From Ancylobacter moscoviensis (GTDB lineage: Bacteria > Pseudomonadota > Alphaproteobacteria > Rhizobiales > Xanthobacteraceae), in assembly GCF_007559435.1 (NCBI RefSeq), contig NZ_VMBP01000007.1, forward strand, positions 124,001 through 188,000: a stretch of DNA of 64,000 bases. The letters run 5' to 3'. Below the pieces are notes generated by a model that saw only the letters and a program-made list of their open reading frames with translations, was not told the origin of the DNA and did not search any database. Shown here piece by piece: positions 1 through 8,074 of this stretch; the stretch's first letter is position 1, and every line of letters begins with the position of its first letter. The position numbers and the translations under genes were made by a program.

Positions 1-30
1 AACGTGCGGGACGGCGGCATGGGTGTTCAT
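1..30 (-). CDS. N-terminal fragment of an unidentified gene leaving the window
   Basis: An ATG on the minus strand at 28-30 is preceded by a GAGAGAG-like ribosome binding site. Ten codons (MNTHAAVPHV) are readable before the window ends. It lies 37 bp downstream of the FMN reductase stop, in the same direction, so it is probably the next gene of that operon. An FMNH2-using monooxygenase would fit beside an FMN reductase, but ten residues cannot show this. Presence of a gene is likely; its function is unknown. Confidence 0.4.
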   Translation of the reverse strand, partial: MNTHAAVPHV

Positions 31-67
31 CGCGGCTCTCTCGGTGCGGGGAAGGGGCGGGGTGGCG

Positions 68-652
68 TCAGGCGGCGTCGCGCACCCGGTGGGCGGTCAG
101 CGCGGGGGCATAGCCGAGGGCGACCACGATCTCGTGGGCGAGGCGCCGCAGCCGCTCGTCGATCTCCGCCTCGACGCGGCCGTCCGCCTCGACATGGCGC
201 GAGGTGACGAAGACGCCGGTCGCCAGCACCTGCGCCTGGAAGAAGCTGAACAGCGGGCGGAGCTGGTGCTCGATGACCAGCGCATGGCGGTCGCTGCCGC
301 CGCTGGCGAGCAGGCCGACCGGCACGCCGACGAGCGCCCGGTAGTCGACGAGGTCGATGAAGTGCTTGAACAGGCCGGGATAGGAGCCCTTGTAGACCGG
401 CGTCGCGGCGAGGATCAGGCTCGCCGTCTCGGTGGCGCGCAGGGCCGCTTCCAGTTCCGGTCCGGCGGAGGCGCGGTCGGGCGCCGCGAGCCCCGGCAGC
501 AGCGGAACATCGATGATCCGGTGCCCCGCGCCGCCGCCCTGCGCGGCCACATGGTCGAACAGCCGCGACACGGCGCGGCGCGTCGTCGAGGTGGCGACGT
601 TCGGGCTGGCGGAGAGGACGACGATGCCTGGGGCGGAGCTGGCATGGGCCAT
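68..652 (-). CDS. NAD(P)H-dependent FMN reductase, SsuE/MsuE type
   Basis: A 194-residue flavodoxin-fold protein. An N-terminal beta strand and loop (GIVVLSASPN) matches the FMN phosphate-binding loop of NADPH-dependent FMN reductases. The segment TPVYKGSYPGLFKHFIDLVD near residues 85-105 is characteristic of the SsuE/MsuE branch. These enzymes supply reduced FMN to two-component monooxygenases that release sulfite from sulfonates. I chose the ATG at 652 because AGGGAGA precedes it and the alignable fold starts just after; an ATG at 703 would add 17 unconserved residues. Neighbours (AhpD-like proteins, a DszC/SfnB-like flavoprotein, an ABC importer) support a role in sulfur scavenging, which is inference. 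Confidence 0.85.
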   Translation of the reverse strand: MAHASSAPGIVVLSASPNVATSTTRRAVSRLFDHVAAQGGGAGHRIIDVPLLPGLAAPDRASAGPELEAALRATETASLILAATPVYKGSYPGLFKHFIDLVDYRALVGVPVGLLASGGSDRHALVIEHQLRPLFSFFQAQVLATGVFVTSRHVEADGRVEAEIDERLRRLAHEIVVALGYAPALTAHRVRDAA

Positions 653-1116
653 GGGGTGGTCTCCCTGAAGGGTGGCGGCACGGCGGTCGTTCGCGGCCGT
701 CATTCCGTCTGGTGTCGGATGCGTGCAGGCCGCGCGTGGCGCCTCGCCCTACTCCCCCCTTGGAGCGGGCGAGGGCCGATCGCGCGTAAGTCGGTTGCGG
801 TCCCGCCATCCCCGGCGGGGCGGGCGATACGGGTTCGATAAAATATAAAATACATAGACTGAGTCAATAACTAAGATGCGCCCTGTGACGTAAATGCCGG
901 GTATCGGGGCGGAGGGCGTCAGTAATGCGATCTGCGCGTCGACGTATGAAGGTTGTTCAATAGCCGTTTATGCAACATAGGCGTGCAGTTAAGTGACGTA
1001 TCGTCAGAGAATTCGAGTTCTCGAACCGTCCTCTCTTCTGTACGAAAGCCGGCGATCCGGGCGCCGTTGCCTGTCGGATCGCCGGCCGAGCCGTCCATCG
1101 CGCGCCGGTGGCGCCG
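653..1116. other. Intergenic region upstream of the FMN reductase gene
   Basis: No convincing gene. It holds a terminator-like inverted repeat (1048-1086), listed separately, and an AT-rich stretch at 838-880 that stands out from the G+C-rich surroundings. That stretch carries CTATGTATTTTATA on the minus strand (844-857), close to a motif found twice in the divergent region 3568-3919. It is the likely promoter area for the minus-strand gene starting at 652. Confidence 0.5.
1048..1086 (-). terminator. Hairpin terminator after the AhpD-like pair
   Basis: A perfect 12-bp inverted repeat: GCCGGCGATCCG at 1048-1059 and CGGATCGCCGGC at 1075-1086, with a 15-nt loop. On the minus strand the stem is followed by TTTCG, a short T run. 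It lies 31 bp beyond the stop of the minus-strand gene ending at 1117, so it probably ends that transcript. The weak T tract keeps confidence moderate. Confidence 0.55.
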
Positions 1117-1737
1117 TCAGTTCGCGAAGAAGCGTTCGTCGGGCACGACGTTGAGCGCGATGGTCAGTCGGTTGGCGTAGCTGAAGAAGGCCGATATCTC
1201 GAGAATCTCCAGGATCGCCGCGGCGGAGAAGCCGAAATTGCCGAGCCGCGCCAGTCCCTTCTCGCCGAGCGACACCGGGTCGAGCGTCAGCCGCTCCACC
1301 GTCTCGGCGAGCACCTGATCGCGGTGCGACAGGCGCACATGATGATAGCCCTGCGCGATGCGGCGCGCCCGGATGGGGTCGCCGGTCGCCGCCGCCAGCG
1401 CCTGGGTGTGGTTGAACACACAGTAGCTGCAGTGGTTGGCGGCGGACGTCACCACCGCGATCAGCTCGCGCTCGGCCGCCGACAGGTGGCTCCGCGCCGG
1501 GTCGAACAGGTGCCTGTAGAAGGTCACCAGCCGGTAGGCGGTGTCCGGATTGGCGGAGAGCGCCCGCAGCCAGTTGGGAATGAAGCCGTAGTGGCGGCGG
1601 AAATCGTCGTAGATCTCCTTCAGATGGGCCGGCAGGCTGGCCTCGTCGCGAATGCCCAGGAGCGATATCGGCTCGGGGGTTTCGGCGGAGAAGGCCTCGG
1701 ATTCGGGACGGGTCGCGGCGAGGGAAGCGGTGGCCAT
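1117..1737 (-). CDS. AhpD/carboxymuconolactone decarboxylase-family peroxidase-related protein
   Basis: A 206-residue all-helical protein of the AhpD/CMD superfamily (peroxidase-related group). The signature ERELIAVVTSAANHCSYC runs into VFNHTQAL near residues 90-115, giving the redox CxxC pair and downstream His. ATG at 1737 is chosen: the family-like sequence starts shortly after, whereas the frame upstream overlaps the preceding gene. It lies 23 bp downstream of a paralogue (1761-2333). The pair follows the acyl-CoA-dehydrogenase-like gene in the same direction. Such pairs occur beside organosulfur or nitroalkane flavoenzymes, where thiol-peroxidase or hydroperoxide removal is plausible; the exact substrate is unknown. 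Confidence 0.8.
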   Translation of the reverse strand: MATASLAATRPESEAFSAETPEPISLLGIRDEASLPAHLKEIYDDFRRHYGFIPNWLRALSANPDTAYRLVTFYRHLFDPARSHLSAAERELIAVVTSAANHCSYCVFNHTQALAAATGDPIRARRIAQGYHHVRLSHRDQVLAETVERLTLDPVSLGEKGLARLGNFGFSAAAILEILEISAFFSYANRLTIALNVVPDERFFAN

Positions 1738-1760
1738 GGCGTCTCTCCGGTTCCGGGCGG

Positions 1761-2333
1761 TCAGCGGGTGAAATAGGCCTCGTCCGGCCGGACGCCGAGC
1801 GAGATGAAGATACGGTTGGTGTGGTTGAACCAGCTGCTGGTCTCCAGCGCCTCGAGGATCTCGGGGTCGCTCAGGCCGGCGGCGCGCAGCTCGTCCAGAT
1901 CGGCCGTCGAGACCGATTTCGGCGCCTTCGTCACCTTGGTGGCGAAGTCGACCAGCGCGTGCTCGCGCGGGGTCAGAGGCGCCAGATGCGGGTCGAGCGC
2001 GATGCGCCGGGCCTTCTCCGCGTCGCCCAGCGCGTCGGCGAGCGCGTTGGTGTGGTGGATCTCGCACAGGCCGCAGCCATTCGTGGCCGAGACCACGACC
2101 GCGATCAGCTCGCGCTCGGCGAGCGGCAGGAGGCCGGTGCCGGCGTCGAAAAGGCTGGCGAAATAGCCGACGAAGCGCCTGGCGGTGGCGCCGTTCACCG
2201 AGAGCGAGCGTATCCAGTTCTCGTTGTGGTTCGCGGCCGCCAGAGCGCGGATGTCGTCCGCAAGCTCGGTCGGCGGCGGGGGCGGCAGGCGCCATTCCGG
2301 GGTGTCGGGGCGCGGGGCGATGGTGTCGAGCAT
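1761..2333 (-). CDS. AhpD/CMD-family peroxidase-related protein, tandem paralogue
   Basis: 190 residues. It shares layout with its neighbour at 1117-1737, including RELIAVVVSATNGCGLC and then EIHHTNAL, so the CxxC redox motif and His are present. Both end with a similar NRIFISLGV / NRLTIALNV segment, showing they are diverged duplicates. It sits between the acyl-CoA-dehydrogenase-like gene (28 bp upstream) and its paralogue in a minus-strand operon. Family function is peroxidase or alkylhydroperoxidase-like; the physiological substrate is not deducible. Confidence 0.8.
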   Translation of the reverse strand: MLDTIAPRPDTPEWRLPPPPPTELADDIRALAAANHNENWIRSLSVNGATARRFVGYFASLFDAGTGLLPLAERELIAVVVSATNGCGLCEIHHTNALADALGDAEKARRIALDPHLAPLTPREHALVDFATKVTKAPKSVSTADLDELRAAGLSDPEILEALETSSWFNHTNRIFISLGVRPDEAYFTR

Positions 2334-2361
2334 GGCAGTGTCCCTTGCGGAAGCGGGCGCG

Positions 2362-3567
2362 TCATTCGGCGGCCTGCGCCACCGGCGGAAAGACGCCGAG
2401 ATGGATCTGGCCGATGAGGTCGTGGGTCGCGTCGCTGTTCGGCGGATGGAAGGGGCCTGAACGAACGTCGCGCGTCAGCCGTTCCAGCTCGCTGCGCTTG
2501 GTGAGGGACTGCGCCCCGGCGACCTTGGTCGCGCGGTCCACCACCCGCCGCGCGCCGTCGACGGCGTGCTGCTTCGCGCCGAGCAGCTTGGTGGGCCACA
2601 GCGCGCCGTGATCGACGCCCTGCACCCATTCCACGGCGACGCGGTCGAGATAGGCCCAGATGCTGTCGAGCTCGACCGAGGCTTTGGCGATCTCGACCTG
2701 CGTCTGCGGATGATGGGCGTAGGTCCGTCCGCCCAGCGCCGGCGACACGCGCTGGCGTGCTCCTTCCACCGCGATGTCGAAGGCCCGGCGGGCGATGCCG
2801 TAGTAGACGGCGCCGATCGGCAGCACCGCCGAGGAGATGATGCCGTCGATGAAGGGGTCGGCCGGCGGCCCGGCGGGAAGCACGCGGGTCACGTGCTCCC
2901 GGCGCGCCACGACGCCGTCGAGCACGGTGTCGTCGCTGCGGGTGGCGCGCTGGCCGAGCGTGTCCCAGGTCTCGACCGTATGGTGGCCGGGGTCCTCGCG
3001 CCGGATGAAGGCGTGGACGATCCTGGGATTGGCGGGGTCGCTGCTGTCGAGGCCGTGCACGCCGAGCCAGTCCCAGACCGGCGACAGCGAGGTGAAGATC
3101 TTGCGGCCGTGGAAGCTGTAGCCGCCGTCGCCCGTCGGCCGCGCGTCGACATTCGAGCCGGCGAGGCCGACATCGTTGCCGGGCTCGCCATGGCCGGCGG
3201 CGAAGATGCGGCCGGCGGCGGCCTCTTCGAGGATCCAGTCCGTCGAATGGTCGCCATGGCGCCAGAGATAGGCGGCGGTTCCCACCCAGTAGAGATGCAT
3301 GTTCACGGCGAGCGCGGTCGGCGGGGCGTGATAGGCGAGGCGTGCCTGCTCACGAAGTATATCCGGCAGCGTCAGTCCGCCGCCGCCGAATTCGAGCGGC
3401 GCGGCCGCCTTGAAATAGCCGGAAGCCCTGAGGTCTTCAAAGTCCTCGGAGAAGAAGCGGTTCTCCCGGTCGTAGACCGGGGCCCGATCATGGAATTTGT
3501 GCAGAAGTTCTTCTTTGAGAGGGGCGGCCTTGGTGGCCAGCCGTATCGCAGCGTCTTGAAGCGCCAT
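2362..3567 (-). CDS. Acyl-CoA-dehydrogenase-fold flavoprotein, DszC/SfnB-like
   Basis: A 401-residue protein with the acyl-CoA dehydrogenase fold: helical N-terminus with EFGGGGLTLPDI (about 65-76), a central beta domain with GEPGNDVGLAGSNVDA and GRKIFTSLS, and a C-terminal helical bundle. This group includes real dehydrogenases and FMNH2-dependent monooxygenases such as DszC and sulfur-acquisition SfnB proteins. Start ATG at 3567 (MALQDAAIR) is preferred over an ATG at 3768, which would add 67 residues of unconserved AT-rich coding. First gene of the minus-strand operon with the two AhpD-like genes, facing an ABC importer. An organosulfur monooxygenase role is inferred from context. Confidence 0.75.
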   Translation of the reverse strand: MALQDAAIRLATKAAPLKEELLHKFHDRAPVYDRENRFFSEDFEDLRASGYFKAAAPLEFGGGGLTLPDILREQARLAYHAPPTALAVNMHLYWVGTAAYLWRHGDHSTDWILEEAAAGRIFAAGHGEPGNDVGLAGSNVDARPTGDGGYSFHGRKIFTSLSPVWDWLGVHGLDSSDPANPRIVHAFIRREDPGHHTVETWDTLGQRATRSDDTVLDGVVARREHVTRVLPAGPPADPFIDGIISSAVLPIGAVYYGIARRAFDIAVEGARQRVSPALGGRTYAHHPQTQVEIAKASVELDSIWAYLDRVAVEWVQGVDHGALWPTKLLGAKQHAVDGARRVVDRATKVAGAQSLTKRSELERLTRDVRSGPFHPPNSDATHDLIGQIHLGVFPPVAQAAE

Positions 3568-3919
3568 GGCCGTCTCCACTCGAATAGGATCGAGACACAA
3601 TCCGGCCGATCGACTCAAAAAGCAATATATAAATTCTATAGATTTTATATTTCGTTGTCCGATGCCTCGATGAAGGCGTCGATCGCCCCCCGTCGGCCTG
3701 CCTCTTTTGCGCCCGGGGGCCCCGACGTCGAGCGGCATTCCGAACCGAAACTGGCGAGCCACGCCCACACTGCGGTAGTGCTATGCAAATTTAGTCTATT
3801 GATTTTATAGATTATGAGCAAAGAATGGGCAATGGCAGCCTGGAAATCGGGCAGCCTCACGCCATCCGCCTTTCCCGGCTGCGCGTGACTCCTGTTCCCA
3901 TCAGACGGACACGCACCCC
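3568..3919. promoter_or_regulatory. Divergent AT-rich promoter region with a repeated 14-bp motif
   Basis: It separates the minus-strand flavoprotein operon from the plus-strand importer. CTATAGATTTTATA at 3636-3649 and CTATTGATTTTATA at 3796-3809 match at 13 of 14 positions, in the same orientation 160 bp apart. A further copy-like motif lies on the minus strand at 844-857, before the FMN reductase. They may be operators of a shared regulator or simply similar -10 elements. No gene is seen in this interval. Confidence 0.45.
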
Positions 3920-4723
3920 ATGCGCAGACTTTTCCTCCTCCTGATCGCCTCGTTCCTCGCCTCGGGCGCGGCCCATGCCGACCGCCTCGACGACATCAAG
4001 CAGGCCGGCGTCCTGCGCGTGGCGGCTTTCGACAGCAACCCGCCCTTCGGCTTCGTCGACCCGGACAGCAAGCAGATCGTCGGCCTCGACGTGGACTATG
4101 CGAAGGTCCTCGCCGACAAGCTCGGCGTGAAGCTGGAGCTGCGTCCGACCAATCCGGCCAATCGCATTCCCCTGCTGACCTCCGGCAAGGTCGATCTGGT
4201 GCTGGCCAACTTCACCATCACCGAGGAACGCGCCAAGCAGCTCGACTTCAGCATTCCCTATTTCTCCTCCGGCCAGCAGTTCCTGGCGAAGAAGGGCACG
4301 CTGACCTCGCCCGACCAGCTCAACGGCCTGCGCATCGGCGCCGACAAGGGCACCACCAACGAGATCGTGCTGCGCCGCGACTTCCCGAAGGCGGTAGTGG
4401 TCGCCTTCGACGACACGCCCTTCGCCTTCACCGCGCTGCGCAACGGCAACGTGCAGGCGATCACCCAGGACGGTCCGAAGCTGGTCGGGCTGCTGGCCAA
4501 TGTGCCGGACCGCGAGAACTACGAGATCCCGCCCTTCACCATCTCCGACGACTATATCGGCGTCGGCATTCCCAAGGGCGAGAAGCGGCTGGCGGATGTC
4601 GTGAACGAGACGCTGCTGGAGCTGGAGGCGAGCGGCAAGGCGGCTGCCATCTACGACGCCTGGTTCGGCCCGAACACCAAGCAGCCGCTGCCGCGCCTGT
4701 TCAAGATCGGCGACAAGAAGTGA
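3920..4723 (+). CDS. ABC importer substrate-binding protein, amino-acid type (family 3)
   Basis: 267 residues with a clear signal peptide (hydrophobic RLFLLLIASFLASGA, predicted cut after AHA at about 20), so periplasmic. The two-lobe family 3 solute-binding fold is visible: GVLRVAAFDSNPPFGF, then DVDYAKVLADKLGV, the NRIPLLTSGKVDLVLANFTITEER segment in lobe 2, and DYIGVGIPKG late. This family binds polar amino acids, cystine and related small molecules. The promoter faces a flavoprotein/AhpD operon, so a sulfur-containing amino acid or sulfonate is a reasonable guess. Two permeases follow after strong hairpins; no ATPase gene is in the cluster. Confidence 0.85.
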   Translation: MRRLFLLLIASFLASGAAHADRLDDIKQAGVLRVAAFDSNPPFGFVDPDSKQIVGLDVDYAKVLADKLGVKLELRPTNPANRIPLLTSGKVDLVLANFTITEERAKQLDFSIPYFSSGQQFLAKKGTLTSPDQLNGLRIGADKGTTNEIVLRRDFPKAVVVAFDDTPFAFTALRNGNVQAITQDGPKLVGLLANVPDRENYEIPPFTISDDYIGVGIPKGEKRLADVVNETLLELEASGKAAAIYDAWFGPNTKQPLPRLFKIGDKK

Positions 4724-4787
4724 GGCAGGCCCTGCCGGTCCGGCAGGGCCTGCCGGACGCCGCGCGGCGCCCCCGCGCGGCATTTTT
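4724..4787 (+). terminator. Double hairpin after the binding-protein gene (attenuator or mRNA stabiliser)
   Basis: Two stems start right after the stop codon. The first pairs 4724-4737 with 4741-4754 (GGCAGGCCCTGCCG and its complement). The second pairs GCCGCGCGG at 4759-4767 with CCGCGCGGC at 4773-4781, loop CGCCC, followed by ATTTTT. The second has the form of an intrinsic terminator. The permease genes lie only 23 bp beyond, so partial termination and 3'-end protection of the binding-protein mRNA are likely. Confidence 0.7.
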
Positions 4788-4810
4788 CATCTCCAGTCCA
4801 CGAGGCGAAC

Positions 4811-5551
4811 ATGGGTGTCTTCGGCGAGCCGATGGCCCTGCGCTATCTCATCTGGCTCCTTGAGGGCTTCGCCGTCACCCTTCTGCTATCGGCGGCGGTC
4901 TCCGTCGCCGCGACCGGGCTCGGCATCGCGGTGTGCGGCCTCAAGCTGAGCGGCCGCCGGCCGCTCGTCATCCTCGCCGACACCTATGTCAGCATCATCC
5001 GCAACACGCCGCTGCTGGTGCAGCTGTTCTTCTGGTATTTCGGCGCCTCGGCGCTGATGCCCTCCGGCCTGATGACCTGGCTGAACACCCCGCATGTCCT
5101 CGACGCGGTGCTGGTGTCGCTGCACTGGCCCGCCTTCGAGACCATAGCCGGCTTCTTCGGGCTGACGCTCTATGCCGGCGCCTACATCGCCGAGGAGTTC
5201 CGCGCCGGCATCAACGGCGTCGATCCGGCGCAGCGCGAATCGGCCATGGCGCTCGGCCTGAGGCCGGCTCTCGTCTTCTGGCTGGTGGTGCTGCCGCAGG
5301 CGGTGCGCATCGCCTGGCTGCCCGTGGTCGGCCAGTATCTCAACACGATCAAGAACACCTCGCTGACGATGGCGATCGGGCTCGCCGAGCTCTCCTACGC
5401 CTCGCGGCAGGTGGAGACGGAGACCTTCCTCACCTTCCAGGCCTTCGGCATCGCGACCATCCTCTACGTCGCCGCCGTCGCCGTCACCGAGGCCGCCGGC
5501 CACGCCGTGGCACGCAGCGGCCGCTTTGCCTGGGCGACCCAACGGCCATGA
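4811..5551 (+). CDS. ABC importer permease, polar amino-acid family (HisM/GlnP type)
   Basis: 246 residues, about five membrane segments. SIIRNTPLLVQLFFWYFG (about 57-75) is the typical N-terminal signature of amino-acid-type permeases. The cytoplasmic EAA loop RESAMALGLRPALVFWLVVL with LPQAVRIAWLP lies near residues 140-170 and would contact the ATPase. It starts 23 bp after the hairpins that follow the binding-protein gene, and its stop overlaps the next permease start (ATGA). Together they form the inner-membrane channel. Confidence 0.85.
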   Translation: MGVFGEPMALRYLIWLLEGFAVTLLLSAAVSVAATGLGIAVCGLKLSGRRPLVILADTYVSIIRNTPLLVQLFFWYFGASALMPSGLMTWLNTPHVLDAVLVSLHWPAFETIAGFFGLTLYAGAYIAEEFRAGINGVDPAQRESAMALGLRPALVFWLVVLPQAVRIAWLPVVGQYLNTIKNTSLTMAIGLAELSYASRQVETETFLTFQAFGIATILYVAAVAVTEAAGHAVARSGRFAWATQRP

Positions 5552-6243
5552 ATTTCTCGGTCATCTCCGACAATCTGGACTACCTGCTCGTCGGCGCCTG
5601 GCCGAACGGGCCGGTCGGCGGCCTCGCCCTCACGCTGGTCCTGTCGGCCCTGTCGGCGGTCGCCTCGGGGCTGGTGGGCCTGGTGCTGGGCATCGGCCTC
5701 GCCATGAGCGCGGGTTGGCCGAAGCGCCTGCTGGTGGTGGTGCTCGGCTTCTTCCGCGCCATCCCGGTCATCATGCTGATCTTCTGGACCTATTTCCTGC
5801 TGCCCATCCTTTTCGGCTTCTCGGTGCCGGAGATCGGCACGGTGGTGGTGGCGCTGTCGCTGATCGGCGGCGCCTATCTCTCCTATGCCGTGGCGGCGGG
5901 CATCGAGAGCATCGCGGCGGGCCAGTGGGAGGCCGGCTTCGCGCTGGGGCTCGGCCGCTGGCGGGTGCTGCGGCTCATCGTGCTGCCGCAGGCGCTGCAC
6001 GCGATGGCGCCGTCCTTCGTCAACCAGTGGACCTCGCTGGTGAAGGACACCTCGCTCGCCTATGTCATCGGCGTTCCCGAACTGTCCTTCGTCGCCGCGC
6101 AGGTGAACAACCGGGCGATGGTCTATCCGACCGAGGTCTTCCTCTTCGTCGGCGTCGTCTACTGGTGCCTGTGCGTCTCGCTCGACCGCTTCGCCACCGC
6201 GCTGGCGAACCGCCGCGGCGCCGCCGCCGAAGGGGCCGGCTAG
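5548..6243 (+). CDS. ABC importer permease, polar amino-acid family, second subunit
   Basis: 231 residues, about five membrane helices, with the family segment FFRAIPVIMLIFWTYFLLP (about 68-86) and the EAA loop QWEAGFALGLGRWRVLRLIVLPQAL near 128-152. Start ATG at 5548 overlaps the upstream permease stop by 4 bp (ATGA), indicating translational coupling. The set 3920-6243 is binding protein plus two permeases. No cognate ATPase is nearby; the next ATPase downstream belongs to a type I exporter. An ATPase encoded elsewhere must serve the system, unless it is non-functional. Confidence 0.85.
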   Translation: MNFSVISDNLDYLLVGAWPNGPVGGLALTLVLSALSAVASGLVGLVLGIGLAMSAGWPKRLLVVVLGFFRAIPVIMLIFWTYFLLPILFGFSVPEIGTVVVALSLIGGAYLSYAVAAGIESIAAGQWEAGFALGLGRWRVLRLIVLPQALHAMAPSFVNQWTSLVKDTSLAYVIGVPELSFVAAQVNNRAMVYPTEVFLFVGVVYWCLCVSLDRFATALANRRGAAAEGAG

Positions 6244-6367
6244 CCTTCCGCGGGTCTTCGCGCCGGGCCCCGCGCACCGTCATGGAGCTGTCAGGTCGCT
6301 GCACTAGAGAGGCGGCTCGCCGGGGCGACCGTTCGCGCCCGGAACAGCTTATAAGAGTCCTTGCCCC

Positions 6368-8074
6368 ATGAAAGTGACGAGCGGCACCCATCCGGCGTCG
6401 CCGGTCAGCTCCGCCTTCGCGTCCTGCCGGAACGTGCTCATCGGCATCGGCGCGCTCAGCTGCGTCATCAACCTGCTGATGCTGACCGGCCCCTTCTTCA
6501 TGCTGCAGATCTATGATCGCGTGCTGGCCAGCCGCAGCGTTCCCACCCTCGTTGCGCTGCTGATCCTGGCGGCCGGGCTCTATGCCTTTCAGGGCCTGCT
6601 CGATCTGCTGCGGGCGCGCGTGCTGGTGGGCTTCGGCATGCGCCTCGATTCCCGGCTGCGGGCCATCTCCTTCGATCTCATGTCGCAGCTGGCGCTCCGG
6701 CGCGGGCGCGACGCCAACGCGCAGCAGCCGCTGCGCGATCTCGACCAGCTCCGCCAGTTCCTCTCGGGGCAGGGGCCGGTCGCCATCTTCGACCTGCCGT
6801 GGATGCCGCTCTATCTCGCGGTGCTGTTCATCTTCCATACCGTTCTGGGCCTGCTCGGGCTCGCCGGCATCGTGGTGCTCTGCACGCTGATGCTGATCAC
6901 CGAGTTCTCCACCAAGGGGCCGACCCGCATCGCCGCCCGTCGCTCCGCGGTGCGCAACAGCCTCGCCGACAGCTATTGCCGCAACGTCGAGCCGGTCGCG
7001 GCGATGGGCATGAAGGCGACCCTGCGCCAGCGCTGGAACGAGGCCCATGCCGCCTATCTCGACGACAACCAGCGCGCGGTGAACGTCTCCGGCGACCTGT
7101 CGTCGATGAGCAAGGTGTTCCGCTTCCTGCTCCAGTCGCTGATGCTCGCCGCCGGCGCCCTGCTGGTGATCGAGGGCGAGGCTTCCGCCGGCGTGATGAT
7201 CGCCGCCTCGATCCTGTCGTCGCGGGCGCTGGCCCCGGTCGAGCTGGCCATCTCCAACTGGCGCGGCTTCGTCGCCGCCCGCCAGAGCTATGCGCGCCTG
7301 TCCGCCCTGTCGGCCGAGTTCCCCGCCGCGCCCACGCCCATGCCGCTGCCGGCCCCGGTCGGGCGCCTCGATGTCGAGGCGCTCGCCGTGGCGCCGCCCG
7401 GCCAGCCCCGGCCCACCGTGGCCGGCCTGAGCTTTTCCGTTCCGGCCGGCAGCGCCGTCGGCGTGATCGGGCCGAGCGGCTCGGGCAAGTCGACGCTGGC
7501 GCGCGGCCTCGTCGGTGCCTGGCCGGTCTCGAAGGGCGGCGTGCGGCTCGACGGCGCCGCGCTGGAGCAGTGGGACAGCGACGCCCTCGGCCGGCACATC
7601 GGCTACCTGCCGCAGGACATCGAGCTGTTCGACGGGACGATCGCCGAGAACGTCTCGCGCTTCCAGTCCGACGCCACCCCGGAAAAGGTGATCGCCGCCT
7701 GCGAGCGGGCCGGCGTGCACGAGATGATCCTGCGCCTGCCGAGCGGCTACGACACCCGCCTCGGCGAGGGCGGCGTCTCGCTCTCCGGCGGCGAGCGCCA
7801 GCGCGTGGCGCTGGCCCGCGCGCTCTATGGCGAGCCTTTCCTGATCGTGCTCGACGAGCCCAACTCCAACCTCGACGCGGATGGCGAGGCGGCGCTGACC
7901 CGCGCCATCAAATGGGCGCGCGAGGCGCAGCGCGTGGTCATCGTCGTCGCCCATCGCCCCAGCGCCCTGTCCGCCGTGGATCTCGTGCTGATGATGGGCG
8001 GCGGGCAGCAGCAGGCCTTCGGCCCCAAGGCCGAGATCCTCGGCCGTGTTCTCAAGCAGCCGGTGGCCGCGTGA
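6368..8074 (+). CDS. Type I secretion ABC permease/ATPase (PrtD/LapB-like)
   Basis: 568 residues: N-terminal membrane domain (about 25-310) with the hallmark LLMLTGPFFMLQIYDRVLASRSVPTL split across the first two helices, and a C-terminal nucleotide-binding domain. Walker A is GPSGSGKST (about 370), signature LSGGERQRVALARALYG, Walker B FLIVLDEPNSNLD, H-loop VVAHR. There is no N-terminal C39 peptidase domain, as expected for PrtD-type exporters of RTX proteins. It energises export from cytoplasm to outside together with the adjacent fusion protein (overlap TGATG) and an outer-membrane TolC protein not seen here. Probable cargo is the RTX protein at 10710-16085. Confidence 0.93.
   Translation: MKVTSGTHPASPVSSAFASCRNVLIGIGALSCVINLLMLTGPFFMLQIYDRVLASRSVPTLVALLILAAGLYAFQGLLDLLRARVLVGFGMRLDSRLRAISFDLMSQLALRRGRDANAQQPLRDLDQLRQFLSGQGPVAIFDLPWMPLYLAVLFIFHTVLGLLGLAGIVVLCTLMLITEFSTKGPTRIAARRSAVRNSLADSYCRNVEPVAAMGMKATLRQRWNEAHAAYLDDNQRAVNVSGDLSSMSKVFRFLLQSLMLAAGALLVIEGEASAGVMIAASILSSRALAPVELAISNWRGFVAARQSYARLSALSAEFPAAPTPMPLPAPVGRLDVEALAVAPPGQPRPTVAGLSFSVPAGSAVGVIGPSGSGKSTLARGLVGAWPVSKGGVRLDGAALEQWDSDALGRHIGYLPQDIELFDGTIAENVSRFQSDATPEKVIAACERAGVHEMILRLPSGYDTRLGEGGVSLSGGERQRVALARALYGEPFLIVLDEPNSNLDADGEAALTRAIKWAREAQRVVIVVAHRPSALSAVDLVLMMGGGQQQAFGPKAEILGRVLKQPVAA

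Noticed and set aside
3568-3768. An N-terminal extension of the flavoprotein from ATG 3768
   Set aside because: The added 67 residues come from the AT-rich promoter area and do not resemble the family.
3805-3814. TTATAGATTA, one mismatch from a BioR box
   Set aside because: It lies in the AT-rich promoter region of a sulfur-type operon with no biotin gene nearby and is better explained by the repeated CTATTGATTTTATA motif.
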